Under the pieces are notes generated by a model. The model did not search any database. It had not been told where the DNA came from and was given only the letters and a program-made list of their open reading frames with translations. Shown here in pieces: positions 25,297-34,335 of a stretch of 64,000 nt of DNA; position 1 is the first letter of the stretch, and each line of letters opens with the position of its first letter. Where the stretch lies: assembly GCA_001789205.1 (NCBI GenBank), contig MFYT01000002.1:16665-80664 (forward strand), written 5' to 3'. Source of the stretch: Candidatus Raymondbacteria bacterium RIFOXYA2_FULL_49_16. GTDB lineage: Bacteria > Fibrobacterota > OXYB2-FULL-49-7 > XYB2-FULL-49-35. The translations under genes were made by a program, and so were the position numbers.

Positions 25297-26908
25297 CCAG
25301 CCCGGTTCTAAGGACAAATCGCAGCGCTTTTTTCAGGTCCGGCACCCGGTGTCCCAATTCCTTCTCGGCCAGCAGTACAATCTCGTCTATGGTACGCCTG
25401 CCATTGGCCCAGCCAAGAGCCACAACCAGCGGACCTCCCCAGCGCGGGTCAGCGAACTTTGTTCGCAGACGCTTGGGAAGAGGATCGAAGGACAACGGTC
25501 CCAGGTAACGAGGTACAATCCGTATGCCGCGCGCCCTGGGTTGAGGCGGCAACTCCGGCTTGGTGAAAAATTCCTGGGGCGCGCACGCCAGCCAATAAAG
25601 GTACACTGCCGCGTACACCGCCGCGGCCTTCATGCTCCTTTTATCGAGAATCGCAGGCGTATCAATGGTGTTGTGCCACTCGGGTCCCAGGAGATCGGGG
25701 CCAAGCCAGACAGTGGGAACGCCGATGGAGGGGTCTGCTATCAGGTTGTCGCTCATGCGGAATGGCCGGGCGCGCCATGTACGCGCGCCAAAGACCGCAG
25801 CAGCGCAGTCCTGCGCAAAAGCATCCACGGGACTGGCATTGCTTTTGGGATTCAGATATACCGCGTACTGGTTCTTTTTCCCGAACCGGTTGAACGCTGT
25901 GCCATCAAGACAGAGTCCCGCCACAGTACGTTTTATCCGGGGAAAAAACCGTTCCACGTACCCGAGCGTGCCGAAACATTCATTTGTCGCAAGATATCTG
26001 ATAGACCGCCGCGGTTGAGGCAGTTTGCCTGATTGTATAAGTTTCCGTAATACCCTGAAGGCTTCGATGCCGCAGCAGATACCCGAACCATTGTCCTTTG
26101 CGCCCTGTTCAAAAGCATGGGCAACAAGGAGCACTTCTTCATGGCCATTGCTGCCCGGCAACAGACCATCGACAACAGGAAAAGATCCTGCAAAAAGCCG
26201 GGTATCTGACCTGGCATGGACCATGACATCCGCGTGTTTCTTCAGGATGGCTCTGAGCCATGCGCCTCTTTTCGGGCTTATCACAAAGCCAAAAAGCCTG
26301 CTGTCTCCCGCCATGCAGCCCCAAGTCCCAGGATTGTCTGGAAAGGAATTATTCCAGAAAAGTTCATTGGGCAGCGATTGTTCGCCATAGCTCCAACAGG
26401 TAAGAACGCCCGCGGCGCCAAAACGGGCTGCCAGCCCCTTGACAGCGCTTGCCCTGCTTGAGGTAAAAACCACGCTACCACGAATTTTTTTTCCCTGGTA
26501 GTCACGGGTATCTGTTCCCTGGCCCACATCCACGATTCTGGCCGTAATCCCTTTTTTTGGAGTGGGGCCGCTCCACATGACCAGCGAACACGGTGTTTTC
26601 TCGTAGTCGGCAAGCACCGTACCCCCAAGGGGGTCTGGCCCGGCTATGGTAAGTGAGGCGCTGGCCGCGTCCCAGGCAAGAGGTGAACGCCACGACCCGA
26701 ACAAAGTTTTTCCATCGGCCTTGAAAAGATGCGTCTTTACTTTGGACAGGCCTGTCTGGACAAGCGTATCGCGGATAAAACGGCCGCTCTTATGAAACGC
26801 GGAATTGGTAAACCACCGTTCAATGGCGTATAACCGTACCACGGTCTCCATAATACGGCTGCTTGACGCCTCTTTTCCGACTGCGTTGACGATTTTGGGT
26901 AAGGTCAT
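25250..26908 (-). CDS. M28-family metallopeptidase-like protein
   Basis: A zinc aminopeptidase-like protein of about 552 residues. The ATG at 26908 lies one base after the previous gene's stop and has AAAGGA upstream. A PA-type insert (KIRGSVVFTSSRASAVKGLAARFGAAGVL) precedes the catalytic part. The likely metal ligands are an AHAFEQGAKDNGSG stretch (bridging Asp), NECFG (Glu), DNLIADPS (Asp) and a final His in WHNTIDTPAI. The usual first His-x-Asp is altered to AHAFE, so activity is uncertain. A C-terminal extension of about 90 residues looks like a helical or winged-helix domain. It is the last gene of a four-gene operon, and no export signal is visible. Confidence 0.72.
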   Translation of the reverse strand: MTLPKIVNAVGKEASSSRIMETVVRLYAIERWFTNSAFHKSGRFIRDTLVQTGLSKVKTHLFKADGKTLFGSWRSPLAWDAASASLTIAGPDPLGGTVLADYEKTPCSLVMWSGPTPKKGITARIVDVGQGTDTRDYQGKKIRGSVVFTSSRASAVKGLAARFGAAGVLTCWSYGEQSLPNELFWNNSFPDNPGTWGCMAGDSRLFGFVISPKRGAWLRAILKKHADVMVHARSDTRLFAGSFPVVDGLLPGSNGHEEVLLVAHAFEQGAKDNGSGICCGIEAFRVLRKLIQSGKLPQPRRSIRYLATNECFGTLGYVERFFPRIKRTVAGLCLDGTAFNRFGKKNQYAVYLNPKSNASPVDAFAQDCAAAVFGARTWRARPFRMSDNLIADPSIGVPTVWLGPDLLGPEWHNTIDTPAILDKRSMKAAAVYAAVYLYWLACAPQEFFTKPELPPQPRARGIRIVPRYLGPLSFDPLPKRLRTKFADPRWGGPLVVALGWANGRRTIDEIVLLAEKELGHRVPDLKKALRFVLRTGLVRRAGSAAACRDPLS

Positions 26909-26909
26909 A

Positions 26910-29120
26910 CTACAACAATCCTTTCCGTTTTCGGATAAACCATTCCAGCGAGAAAAATAAAACAATTGCCGCTACCAGGAGGCGGGTATTCCATAAAGGA
27001 TAATTCTTCTTTTCAACGATCCGGGCTATCTGCAGTTCCGGCACGGTAATCGCTTTCCGCGGATCAGCTTCATCAAACCCCAGAAGCGCGCCATTGCTCT
27101 GTGCGCACAGAGCGCCAAGCATTTCCCGGTCAACGCCGCCTGCGCCAAATTCGTTCCGGGCGCTTACCGAAAAGGTCTCGGTGGCGTAGTCCTGAACAAA
27201 CCGGTCTTTGAGCAGTTCGGCCCGTACAATGTATATACCCTCGGAAAGGTCCTTGAATTCCACGGGGTAGACGCCTTTGCTGGTCCCGACAGTCTGACGG
27301 GCGACCGCCTTTCCCGAACTGTTGACCAGACTGATTACGCATACGTGGCCAGGTTTCCGCTCCTTCACCTCAACCGCGCAGGTGATGGAGGAGCCGTCAG
27401 TGTATTCCGTGCGCAGCCCTCTAATGGAAAGCGCCCCCAGGGCCGGGTCTTTGATTAACCACCGCACTGACCTACTCACAAATTCCTGGTAGGGCCTGTT
27501 GCCCACTTTTCTGCCCGCATTGATAAAATCATAATACCAGAGGCAATCGGTCGCAATGGCCATCGTGCGGCCCTTGCCAACATCCCGCACTCCGCACAGG
27601 GGCGCTTTGGCGTCGGTCTCAAGCAGGGTAAGTGTGCGCTCCCGTGCCTGACCCATGGCATTGAACCCTTCGAAAGCGATGTCTTCCAGGGATTCGATAA
27701 GCGAAGTAACCGGATGGTGCGTGCCGGTGACAGTGGGTCGCGCGCGAAAACCCTGCATCAGCGTCCCCTGTCTGCCGCCGTCAAGCGCATACGGAAGGAT
27801 GGGGTCCAGAGGCGTTCCCTGGTAGCCCCCTTCGGAAAACGAAAGGTCACCGCCGATCATAAGGAACGAGCCGCCCTTTTCAACGAATTTCCTGATATTG
27901 TCGGTATAAGCCGCGGAAAAGAAGGTCCGGTAGCTGAAATTCTGAAAGATGACAAGATCGAACGTGGACAGTTCCTCGCCAAAAAGCTGCTGATAGGGAA
28001 AGACAATAAGTGACAGCTCCTCCTCAGACACATTCATGACATCCGACGCGGTACGCAGGATGTAGAAGGCGACCAGATCAACTGCCGGGTCTTTTTTAAG
28101 CGTGTTTCTGAGGAATTTCGCGTCCCACGAAGGCCTGCCGCAAATGTGCAGAATACGGATACGGTCACGGATCACCTTGAGCGCGAATTCGCGCCGGTTG
28201 TTCGCGGTGTTGCGTTCAAAGGCATAGGGTGGAAATGAGACCGTATAGGTATAATGACCCACTTCTTCGGGCGCGAATTCCAGGGAGCACTGGTATCGCC
28301 CCTCTCCTTTTTTTACGGCAATGGTCTTTGAGGCGACAATCTCGTTCCCGCGTTTTACCCGCACAGGAATCGAGAGCGCGCCCGTGGTTTTGGCAACGAG
28401 GGAGACCTGGACCGTAAAGGGATTTTTTACATAAGCGAATTTATCGGCCTGCACCTCTTCAATGGCAATGTCCGCCACTGCGGCCTGACCGCTGCCCGGG
28501 ACAAAGGCAAAAATTGGGGGTTGCTTCCGGTCCTTGGACTGATCAAAAAGCGGCAAGCCAAGCTGACGGCGCGAAGAGAAATTATCCGAGAATATACCGT
28601 CGGAATAAAGGACAATGCCCGCTGGTTCTGGATCGCGGAGCGCTGCCAGGGCATCGCTGAACCCGGTCTGTCCATTGAATCCGGTAAGCACGGTCACGGG
28701 AAAACCCGCAAGCGAATCAAGCGAAGTGTCGGCTGAAAAAAGGGAAAAGCGAAGGTCGTAGGCAGAGGCAAGTCCGGCAAAACCAGCGCTATGCCTGCGG
28801 ATATAGGCGCAGGCGCTGTCAAACGCTCCTGATGCGCCCAAAGTTGAGGGCGACCCGTCGATAAGCACCTGGATCATGCTCTTTCTCTTCTCGGCCTTGC
28901 GCACAACAAGTACGGGCTGGAGCAAAGCAACGACAAGCAGGAAAAGGGCGATTGCCCGTGCACTGGCGATAAGCGCGCGCAGTCGCGACTGTCCCAGAAG
29001 CGCGAGCGAACGCAGGGAAAAAAAGAAAGCCAGTATTGCGGCCAGCACCGCGAGAATAAAAGGCAGGGCCTTGAACGCGCCCCATTCAACGGAGAAGAGG
29101 TTGACCGCTAGCGTGTCCAT
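26910..29120 (-). CDS. Membrane protein with VWA-like and glutamine-amidotransferase-like domains
   Basis: A 736-residue membrane protein. There are two N-terminal helices (about 17-37 and 51-72) and one near the C-terminus followed by RKRKGLL. The segment after the first helices (IQVLIDGSPSTLG) resembles a von Willebrand A start, with part of its metal site changed. Residues about 330-560 resemble the class I amidotransferase-like domain of this family (ILHICGRPSWDAKFLR, LVIFQNFSYRTFF, GGSFLMIGGD), without a catalytic Cys that I can see. Such proteins sit in MoxR-linked operons next to BatA and DUF4159 proteins. It overlaps the upstream gene by 13 bases. A role in envelope stress or protein assembly is inferred only from family context. 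Confidence 0.7.
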   Translation of the reverse strand: MDTLAVNLFSVEWGAFKALPFILAVLAAILAFFFSLRSLALLGQSRLRALIASARAIALFLLVVALLQPVLVVRKAEKRKSMIQVLIDGSPSTLGASGAFDSACAYIRRHSAGFAGLASAYDLRFSLFSADTSLDSLAGFPVTVLTGFNGQTGFSDALAALRDPEPAGIVLYSDGIFSDNFSSRRQLGLPLFDQSKDRKQPPIFAFVPGSGQAAVADIAIEEVQADKFAYVKNPFTVQVSLVAKTTGALSIPVRVKRGNEIVASKTIAVKKGEGRYQCSLEFAPEEVGHYTYTVSFPPYAFERNTANNRREFALKVIRDRIRILHICGRPSWDAKFLRNTLKKDPAVDLVAFYILRTASDVMNVSEEELSLIVFPYQQLFGEELSTFDLVIFQNFSYRTFFSAAYTDNIRKFVEKGGSFLMIGGDLSFSEGGYQGTPLDPILPYALDGGRQGTLMQGFRARPTVTGTHHPVTSLIESLEDIAFEGFNAMGQARERTLTLLETDAKAPLCGVRDVGKGRTMAIATDCLWYYDFINAGRKVGNRPYQEFVSRSVRWLIKDPALGALSIRGLRTEYTDGSSITCAVEVKERKPGHVCVISLVNSSGKAVARQTVGTSKGVYPVEFKDLSEGIYIVRAELLKDRFVQDYATETFSVSARNEFGAGGVDREMLGALCAQSNGALLGFDEADPRKAITVPELQIARIVEKKNYPLWNTRLLVAAIVLFFSLEWFIRKRKGLL

Positions 29121-29872
29121 GGCAGTTTCCTGTATTTGCCCCGCTCCATAAGGGCCTTCACGTGCACCGCGTCCTTCTTGTAATTGGCGGTCAGGGCGTA
29201 GAGGACTGCGTTTACCCCGAAGTTGAAGGCGATCTGGCGCTGCCGTTCGCCGCCGGGAATAACGTCGTAGAGAAACCTGGCGTCATTTCCCTTTGCCCAG
29301 GCGCCCGCGGCATCGTTGAGCGAGTAGACCACGGGTGTTGCGTCGTCAATAGTGATGCCCTCCAGGTAGGGCGCGGTACGCACCCTGCCGCCGAAATACT
29401 CCTCCCGCATTAGATAAAACGAACGGTAGATGGAATGGTCCAGGGGAAGCAGGGAAAGGGTATTGTCGGGGAAAAACGCGGCGAGCTCGCGCCGCACGCT
29501 CCGGTCAAAAGGACCATCCTTGGCGCCTTCGCTGTTGTCAATGAGCAAAAAACCGCCCTGGTCCAGAAAGAGTCTGAGACGCTCGCGTTCCTGTTTCGAG
29601 AAAGGCGCGAAAGGACCTTGTCCGGTCATCAGAATAAAGGGATAAAAGAAAAGATCGTTATCTAAGAGCGACACTGTACGCGGCAGCAGGGCGGCATTGA
29701 TGCTGGTCCGGTTCATGAGCTCGATGATCAGCTGCTTTGTGGCTTCGGGACGGGGGTTCCAGTCGCCGGAAAAGGAAAGCTGGGCAATGATAAATTTTTC
29801 ACCAGGGTAGCGGCCCGCTGTCACAGGCAGCGCGAGCAATATGCACGCGAAAATGGAGCAAAGCAGATTCAT
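29108..29872 (-). CDS. DUF4159-family secreted protein
   Basis: A 254-residue protein with a signal peptide and one DUF4159 domain, related to the amidotransferase-like fold. Typical parts are FIIAQLSFSGDWNPRP near the start, YPFILMTGQGPFAP, LDQGGFLLIDNSEGA and the family's closing GVNAVLYALTANYKKD. The ATG is 8 bases after the BatA-like gene's stop, and a GGAGG lies further upstream. DUF4159 proteins almost always sit beside BatA-like and MoxR genes, as here in part. The biochemical role is unknown. Confidence 0.8.
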   Translation of the reverse strand: MNLLCSIFACILLALPVTAGRYPGEKFIIAQLSFSGDWNPRPEATKQLIIELMNRTSINAALLPRTVSLLDNDLFFYPFILMTGQGPFAPFSKQERERLRLFLDQGGFLLIDNSEGAKDGPFDRSVRRELAAFFPDNTLSLLPLDHSIYRSFYLMREEYFGGRVRTAPYLEGITIDDATPVVYSLNDAAGAWAKGNDARFLYDVIPGGERQRQIAFNFGVNAVLYALTANYKKDAVHVKALMERGKYRKLPWTR

Positions 29873-29880
29873 ACTATTCT

Positions 29881-31911
29881 TTAACTCCTCCGGAGGATGA
29901 GCCCTTCAATAAGGGCAAACAGTGCGGCAAAGAGGAAAAACCAGTGCCACAACGGTTCGGGTTTGAGCGAGTCAGCGGTACCAACGCTCCTGACACTGAG
30001 ATATTGCACATGCGCGCCCCTGAAAAAAGCGCCGCGCTGGTCGCGGGAGAGCCGGGAAAGGTCGCATTCAGCAGGATCCATGTTCACGGCAAACCACTGC
30101 GCGCCTTCGCGGGCAGCGGGAACCCGGTACAGGCCCGGCACACTGGTGGCCCCAAACTTTGCGGCGCCGGCCAGTGCTGCCACGGAATGGCGCACGCCCA
30201 CTGGATCATCTACTTGAAGCGCCGCATCGGCAGGAAGGACAACGGTATCGCCCGTAAAGACCGTATCCTTGACAGCTATCCAGGTAGCGCCGGCAAGATA
30301 CTGCACAGCTTCCCGGAGAAAAGGAAGAAAAAAGGGCCGCAGGGGAAAATCGTTCCACGCCAGATCGAGCGTTGATAGATAAAGGAAAACTTTGCCTTTT
30401 CCCGCTTTATTTTCGACAAGCAGGGGTTCTCCGCTGGAAAGAGAAAGCAGAGTCGCTCCTGAAGCGCCAGGAGCCGGCTCAAGCAGAAAAAGATTGGTGA
30501 ATGAGTATTTTTCGGGTTCGTCCAGACCGGAGAGAATGCGCACCGCAGGATGGTCGGGTTCGGTTATGGAAAGACCAGCTGCCTGCGCAACATCGTGGGC
30601 AACGCCGGTTTTCCGATCGCGGAGCCAGCGGTTGAAAAGCGGCGCCAAACGCGTATTGAATTCCCCAGGGTCAACACGGTCGCCAAGACTCACGAACAGG
30701 CCCCCTCCTTTTTCGACAAAGCCCTTGATCGCTTCGGTCTGGTCCGCTGACGGCACATAGTTGCATACAAAAAGGATGTCCGTGCGGGCAAGTAACTTTG
30801 GATCGAACCCTGTAGGAGTGGTCACGCTAGCGGTGTTCCTGCCAAACCTGCGATCAGAAAGCGCCTTTTCGAGGAAAAAACTTTCAGCAGCCGTAAAATG
30901 AATGCCCTGATCGCCGTCGATAATGAGGATCCGTGGTTGCGCAGGGGCTGTGTAGACAAAATAGCGGGCGTCATCCGCCGCAAAGGAGTCCGGGGGAAGG
31001 CGCACATAGCCTGGCGCGCTCTCGTACGACCCGTCGATGACGAATTCCTTGACCGCTCCCCGCGAAGCCTCGGCCTGGACAAAGCCGTTGATGATGTTTT
31101 TCCCTCCCAAATACAACGATACCGGCACATCGGCCAGGACGCGTCCTGTATTGTTCGCCACTGTGGCCCGCACGGTCACCTCCCCACCGGCAGAGGGATC
31201 AGCGGCCAGAGCAACCGAGGAGATGCCCGTGTTGCTTCGCTCTGAATCGCCATACGCTGACGCGAGCAGCACAGGCGTCTGCAGGTGCAAAAAGAGGGAT
31301 TCGGGCACTCCAGTCCAGTCGCTGACAGCAAAGTCTGAAATGACAAGCAACCGGTCCCAGGCAGAGGCGCCCGCAAGCATGCCAGCGGCCTTTCTAAGCA
31401 CTGGACCAGCATGGCCCGCGTAAAAGGTAGGCGCAAGGGCAGCGGTCTTTGCGGCAAGTTCGCCCGCGGCAACATCAGCGTCAATGGCCTCTTGAGTACC
31501 GCATATGGTGAGAATGGTCGCGCTGCGCAGGTTTTCCCTGTCAGCATACGCGTTCAGGAATGATACCGCGGCCTCAAAGCCGGTCCGTCCCTCTTCAAGC
31601 GCTGTCATGCTGGCCGAATTATCGAACACCACGAGCGCATTGCCCGCATTTTTTCCTCCTGCGACAAACCTGCTATAGAGTACGGGCATTGCAGCACCCA
31701 TGACCACAGAGACTATGATAAGGGTGCGGATGATAAGCAGAAGGATGTATTTGAGTCTGAAGCGCCGCACTGATTCCTGGCGCGACCGCATGATGAAATC
31801 GAACGCGGCAAAAGGATGGTCAACGGCTTTGCGCCTGTTTATCAGGTGAATAATCAGGGGAATTGCGGCAAGGGCCAGGGCCCCCAAAATTCCAGCGTTG
31901 AGAAAATTCAT
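29881..31911 (-). CDS. BatA-like membrane protein with VWA domain
   Basis: A protein of about 676 residues. The N-terminal part has the BatA signature (GALALAAIPLIIHLINRRKA, then FAAFDFIMRSRQESVRRFRLKYILLLIIRTL) with two membrane helices. A VWA domain begins at NALVVFDNSASMTALEEG, where DNSAS is the metal-binding motif. The middle has beta domains and an amidotransferase-like segment (RILIIDGDQGIHFTAAESFFLEKAL). The C-terminus has a last membrane helix. I chose the ATG at 31911 because it begins the conserved N-terminus; the upstream TTG adds 12 residues, and neither start has a clear ribosome site. It is the first gene of the four-gene operon. Confidence 0.75.
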   Translation of the reverse strand: MNFLNAGILGALALAAIPLIIHLINRRKAVDHPFAAFDFIMRSRQESVRRFRLKYILLLIIRTLIIVSVVMGAAMPVLYSRFVAGGKNAGNALVVFDNSASMTALEEGRTGFEAAVSFLNAYADRENLRSATILTICGTQEAIDADVAAGELAAKTAALAPTFYAGHAGPVLRKAAGMLAGASAWDRLLVISDFAVSDWTGVPESLFLHLQTPVLLASAYGDSERSNTGISSVALAADPSAGGEVTVRATVANNTGRVLADVPVSLYLGGKNIINGFVQAEASRGAVKEFVIDGSYESAPGYVRLPPDSFAADDARYFVYTAPAQPRILIIDGDQGIHFTAAESFFLEKALSDRRFGRNTASVTTPTGFDPKLLARTDILFVCNYVPSADQTEAIKGFVEKGGGLFVSLGDRVDPGEFNTRLAPLFNRWLRDRKTGVAHDVAQAAGLSITEPDHPAVRILSGLDEPEKYSFTNLFLLEPAPGASGATLLSLSSGEPLLVENKAGKGKVFLYLSTLDLAWNDFPLRPFFLPFLREAVQYLAGATWIAVKDTVFTGDTVVLPADAALQVDDPVGVRHSVAALAGAAKFGATSVPGLYRVPAAREGAQWFAVNMDPAECDLSRLSRDQRGAFFRGAHVQYLSVRSVGTADSLKPEPLWHWFFLFAALFALIEGLILRRS

Positions 31912-31967
31912 TGGTAAAAAGATAGCTATTACCGGCAGGCCGTGCAAAGAAGGGCGCCAGTTAATTA

Positions 31968-31996
31968 TTAATCCATTGATTTTTTTTATGTGTCAA
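31968..31996 (-). promoter_or_regulatory. Predicted promoter of the BatA-DUF4159 operon
   Basis: Minus-strand perfect -35 TTGACA (31996-31991), a 17-base spacer and a weak -10 GATTAA (31973-31968). It overlaps the promoter on the opposite strand. Confidence 0.4.
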
Positions 31997-32004
31997 GATA
32001 TATT
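31976..32004 (+). promoter_or_regulatory. Predicted promoter of the small tagged-protein operon
   Basis: Plus-strand -35 TTGATT (31976-31981), a 17-base spacer and -10 TATATT (31999-32004). The transcript would start near 32011, giving a leader of about 35 bases before the ATG at 32047. Confidence 0.5.
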
Positions 32005-32046
32005 ACCTTGTATCAGAATCATCCCCGACAATAAGGATATTGGCTT

Positions 32047-32559
32047 ATGAAATGGCTGGCAGTACTCCTACTTCTTATAACACCGACTGTCTGGGCCCAG
32101 ACATACCTTGAACTTAACTACACCAGTGGGTCGCTTGAATACTTTGAACTCGATTCGATTTCCTCTATTGCCTTCTCAGACTCTACCATGCTCGTAAACG
32201 ATCTTGGTCGCACCTTTTCAATCCACGAAATTCGTTCAATGCGATTTATGGACCAGACAACCAGTACAGAAGCGAACATAGGCGTAAATCATTGTGTCTC
32301 TATTTTTCCAAATCCAGCCAACCCTTCAGTTTCAATCACAATAAACCTGGCTTTAAAGGGCCAAACGAGTATTGCTCTATTCACCGTTGGTGGCCAGGCT
32401 GTAAAAACTCTGGTCAATGGTGTTAAAAATAAAGGGATGCAAAAGGTTGTATGGGATGGTACGGATGCACTCGGCAGACAGGTAGCTTCAGGACATTATA
32501 TTGTCTGCATTACTATTAAAAACAAGACCATTGTCCGGAAAATATCCATAGTACGATAA
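32047..32559 (+). CDS. Small secreted protein with type IX sorting tag
   Basis: A 170-residue protein: signal peptide (1-18), a short beta-type segment with two copies of an SI-x-SIAF / EIRSMRF pattern, and a sorting tail with IFPNPANPSVSITI and WDGTDALGRQVASGHY ending in ISIVR. Almost half of the protein is tag, so it is probably a surface or matrix component rather than an enzyme. It lies 13 bases upstream of the next gene, whose N-terminus has the same DIDSMYF-type motif, so the two probably work together. I do not recognise the N-terminal family. Confidence 0.7.
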   Translation: MKWLAVLLLLITPTVWAQTYLELNYTSGSLEYFELDSISSIAFSDSTMLVNDLGRTFSIHEIRSMRFMDQTTSTEANIGVNHCVSIFPNPANPSVSITINLALKGQTSIALFTVGGQAVKTLVNGVKNKGMQKVVWDGTDALGRQVASGHYIVCITIKNKTIVRKISIVR

Positions 32560-32572
32560 AAGGAGCTCTGCC

Positions 32573-33856
32573 GTGAAAACCTTATTGATGCTGTGCTTCA
32601 CTCTTAGCTTTGTTTTTACAATACCTGCTGAACGGTATCTTGCCATAAGCAAATCAGGAAACCGCTCTTTGGTAAAACTAACTGATATAGACAGCATGTA
32701 TTTTGTAGACACAACAGGGCTTATTCGGGGTTCTGTGCTGGCAACAAAGGCGTTTTATCATAAGGTTGGTGAATTTAACACAATAACAATTACAACAGGG
32801 ATCGCTGATAATGGTTATGGAGCTGACGGCACAGACCATTCAGGGGTGCCAGCCAGCATAGGTAATCTTGCGACAGATCTCGCATTTACAGCATCAGTAA
32901 AACTGACAGACCTTTGCAACGGGGATGGATACAACCTGGGTATCCAAACAGATGATACCTTGTATATAAATGCAACCATACGAGATTTCGGGGGAAATCC
33001 AGAAACAATTCTGGCGTGTTTCACAGTGATCGAAAATCCAGCAGCTGCCATAAAAATAACTGATACTAATTTCCGTGGCGCAACCCTCTCTCAATTTCTC
33101 AAGTGCATGCAGGATTTTTTAACCGGGACAGCTTGGAATATGGGAGGCGGTTCAAATGCAACAGGAACGCGCGTTGCAGTAATGCCTGATGGTAAAACTC
33201 GTATTGAAAATCTTGGGGTGGCAGATGGAGGAACCAGTACACAGGATCTGAAGGACCTTACCATTACCAGCAGCCGTCCATATTCTTCACCATACGTCTC
33301 AAGTGCTTTTTCATTCTCTCCAACTATATATTACGCAAGTAGCCAGGGTCCCAATTACTCAGATACACCCCAGCGCATGTTGCAGCCTGCAAAATCAGAC
33401 GACTATCTCTTTGGGTATAATCTTTTCGATAACACCGGCTTGGGTACGGGATCATCTGAAATGCAGATTTTTGACAACAATGGTATATCTCTCGATTTCA
33501 TGAATAACGACACCCTTGTTGTTTCCGCTACTGTAGGTGCTACGGCCAAGCTGGCAGCGGACTTTGCCATTGACAGTGGTTCTGTTCTAATTAATACATC
33601 AACTACTCTACAGGAAATGTGCGATGCAATTAGAGCTGCACTCGGACTGCCCCTTTTGGACAATACACCTGATAACAATCCATCAGTGGCAATTGACGGC
33701 AGCAGTACAGACGATGTCTTGATCCAGAATGGCACGATTGTTATCCGCGGTCAGCCCATACCAGGCGCTGAGATTACAAACATGACCATTACTGTGCGCA
33801 ACGGTGCAACTGCTCGTACAGGATTCAATGCAAATGCAGTGTTGACTGAATTTTAG
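32573..33856 (+). CDS. Secreted protein with flagellar-hook-like repeats, function unknown
   Basis: A 427-residue protein with a signal peptide and a GTG start at 32573 behind an AAAGGAG site. After a short N-terminal motif shared with the upstream gene (TDIDSMYF), it is rich in Thr, Ser, Asn and Gly. It contains two loosely repeated units: one around residues 165-225 (LSQFLKCMQDFLTG, later TQDLKDLTITS) and one around 340-415 (TTLQEMCDAIRAALG, later EITNMTITVRN). The pattern of helix, DG turn and I-x-I strands resembles domains of flagellar hook and hook-associated proteins. That is only a resemblance: the ends needed for hook assembly are absent and a secretory signal is present. Confidence 0.5.
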   Translation: MKTLLMLCFTLSFVFTIPAERYLAISKSGNRSLVKLTDIDSMYFVDTTGLIRGSVLATKAFYHKVGEFNTITITTGIADNGYGADGTDHSGVPASIGNLATDLAFTASVKLTDLCNGDGYNLGIQTDDTLYINATIRDFGGNPETILACFTVIENPAAAIKITDTNFRGATLSQFLKCMQDFLTGTAWNMGGGSNATGTRVAVMPDGKTRIENLGVADGGTSTQDLKDLTITSSRPYSSPYVSSAFSFSPTIYYASSQGPNYSDTPQRMLQPAKSDDYLFGYNLFDNTGLGTGSSEMQIFDNNGISLDFMNNDTLVVSATVGATAKLAADFAIDSGSVLINTSTTLQEMCDAIRAALGLPLLDNTPDNNPSVAIDGSSTDDVLIQNGTIVIRGQPIPGAEITNMTITVRNGATARTGFNANAVLTEF

Positions 33857-33915
33857 CCAAACATTATTCTTGTTCTTTAAAACCTGCGGCTTAGTATTAT
33901 ATATTAACGATCCCT

Positions 33916-34323
33916 ATGGCACACAAAAAACCGCACCTTACAATACTTGGCTCAGCGCATACGGCCTATCCCACCAGTCCGGACAAGGCCAGGCTCGAAG
34001 CTATACCGTTTAACAATCAGGGCAACCATACCACGGTGACCCTCTCGACCGACGAATTCACGTCTCTCTGCCCAGTCACCGGGCAACCCGATTTCGGGGA
34101 GATCGTTATTGAATATGTTCCGGAAAAACTGCTCGTTGAAAGTAAAAGCCTGAAATTATATCTGTTCAGCTTCAGAAACCTGGGCATATTTCAGGAAGAG
34201 ATCGTAAATCGAATTTTGAATGACCTGAAAAAGGCGCTGAAACCGCGCTCAATAAAAGTTACCGGCCGTTTCAAGGCGCGCGGCGGCATTGTCATTGCCC
34301 CGGTAGCGCAATGGAACCGCTAA
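33916..34323 (+). CDS. queF: NADPH-dependent preQ0 reductase (QueF, type I)
   Basis: A 135-residue enzyme of the short QueF type that reduces the nitrile of 7-cyano-7-deazaguanine to preQ1 for queuosine in tRNA. It has the catalytic Cys in FTSLCPVTGQPDFG and the NADPH-binding motif ESKSLKLYLFSFRN, followed by the family helix FQEEIVNRILNDL. The size is normal. No other queuosine gene is present in the window. The ribosome site is poor, and the start at 33916 is the only sensible one. Confidence 0.95.
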   Translation: MAHKKPHLTILGSAHTAYPTSPDKARLEAIPFNNQGNHTTVTLSTDEFTSLCPVTGQPDFGEIVIEYVPEKLLVESKSLKLYLFSFRNLGIFQEEIVNRILNDLKKALKPRSIKVTGRFKARGGIVIAPVAQWNR

Positions 34324-34335
34324 ATTCCCTGTCTT

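Noticed and set aside
33857..33915. A preQ1 riboswitch upstream of queF.
   Set aside because: The 59-base leader shows none of the expected hairpin plus A-rich tail pattern.
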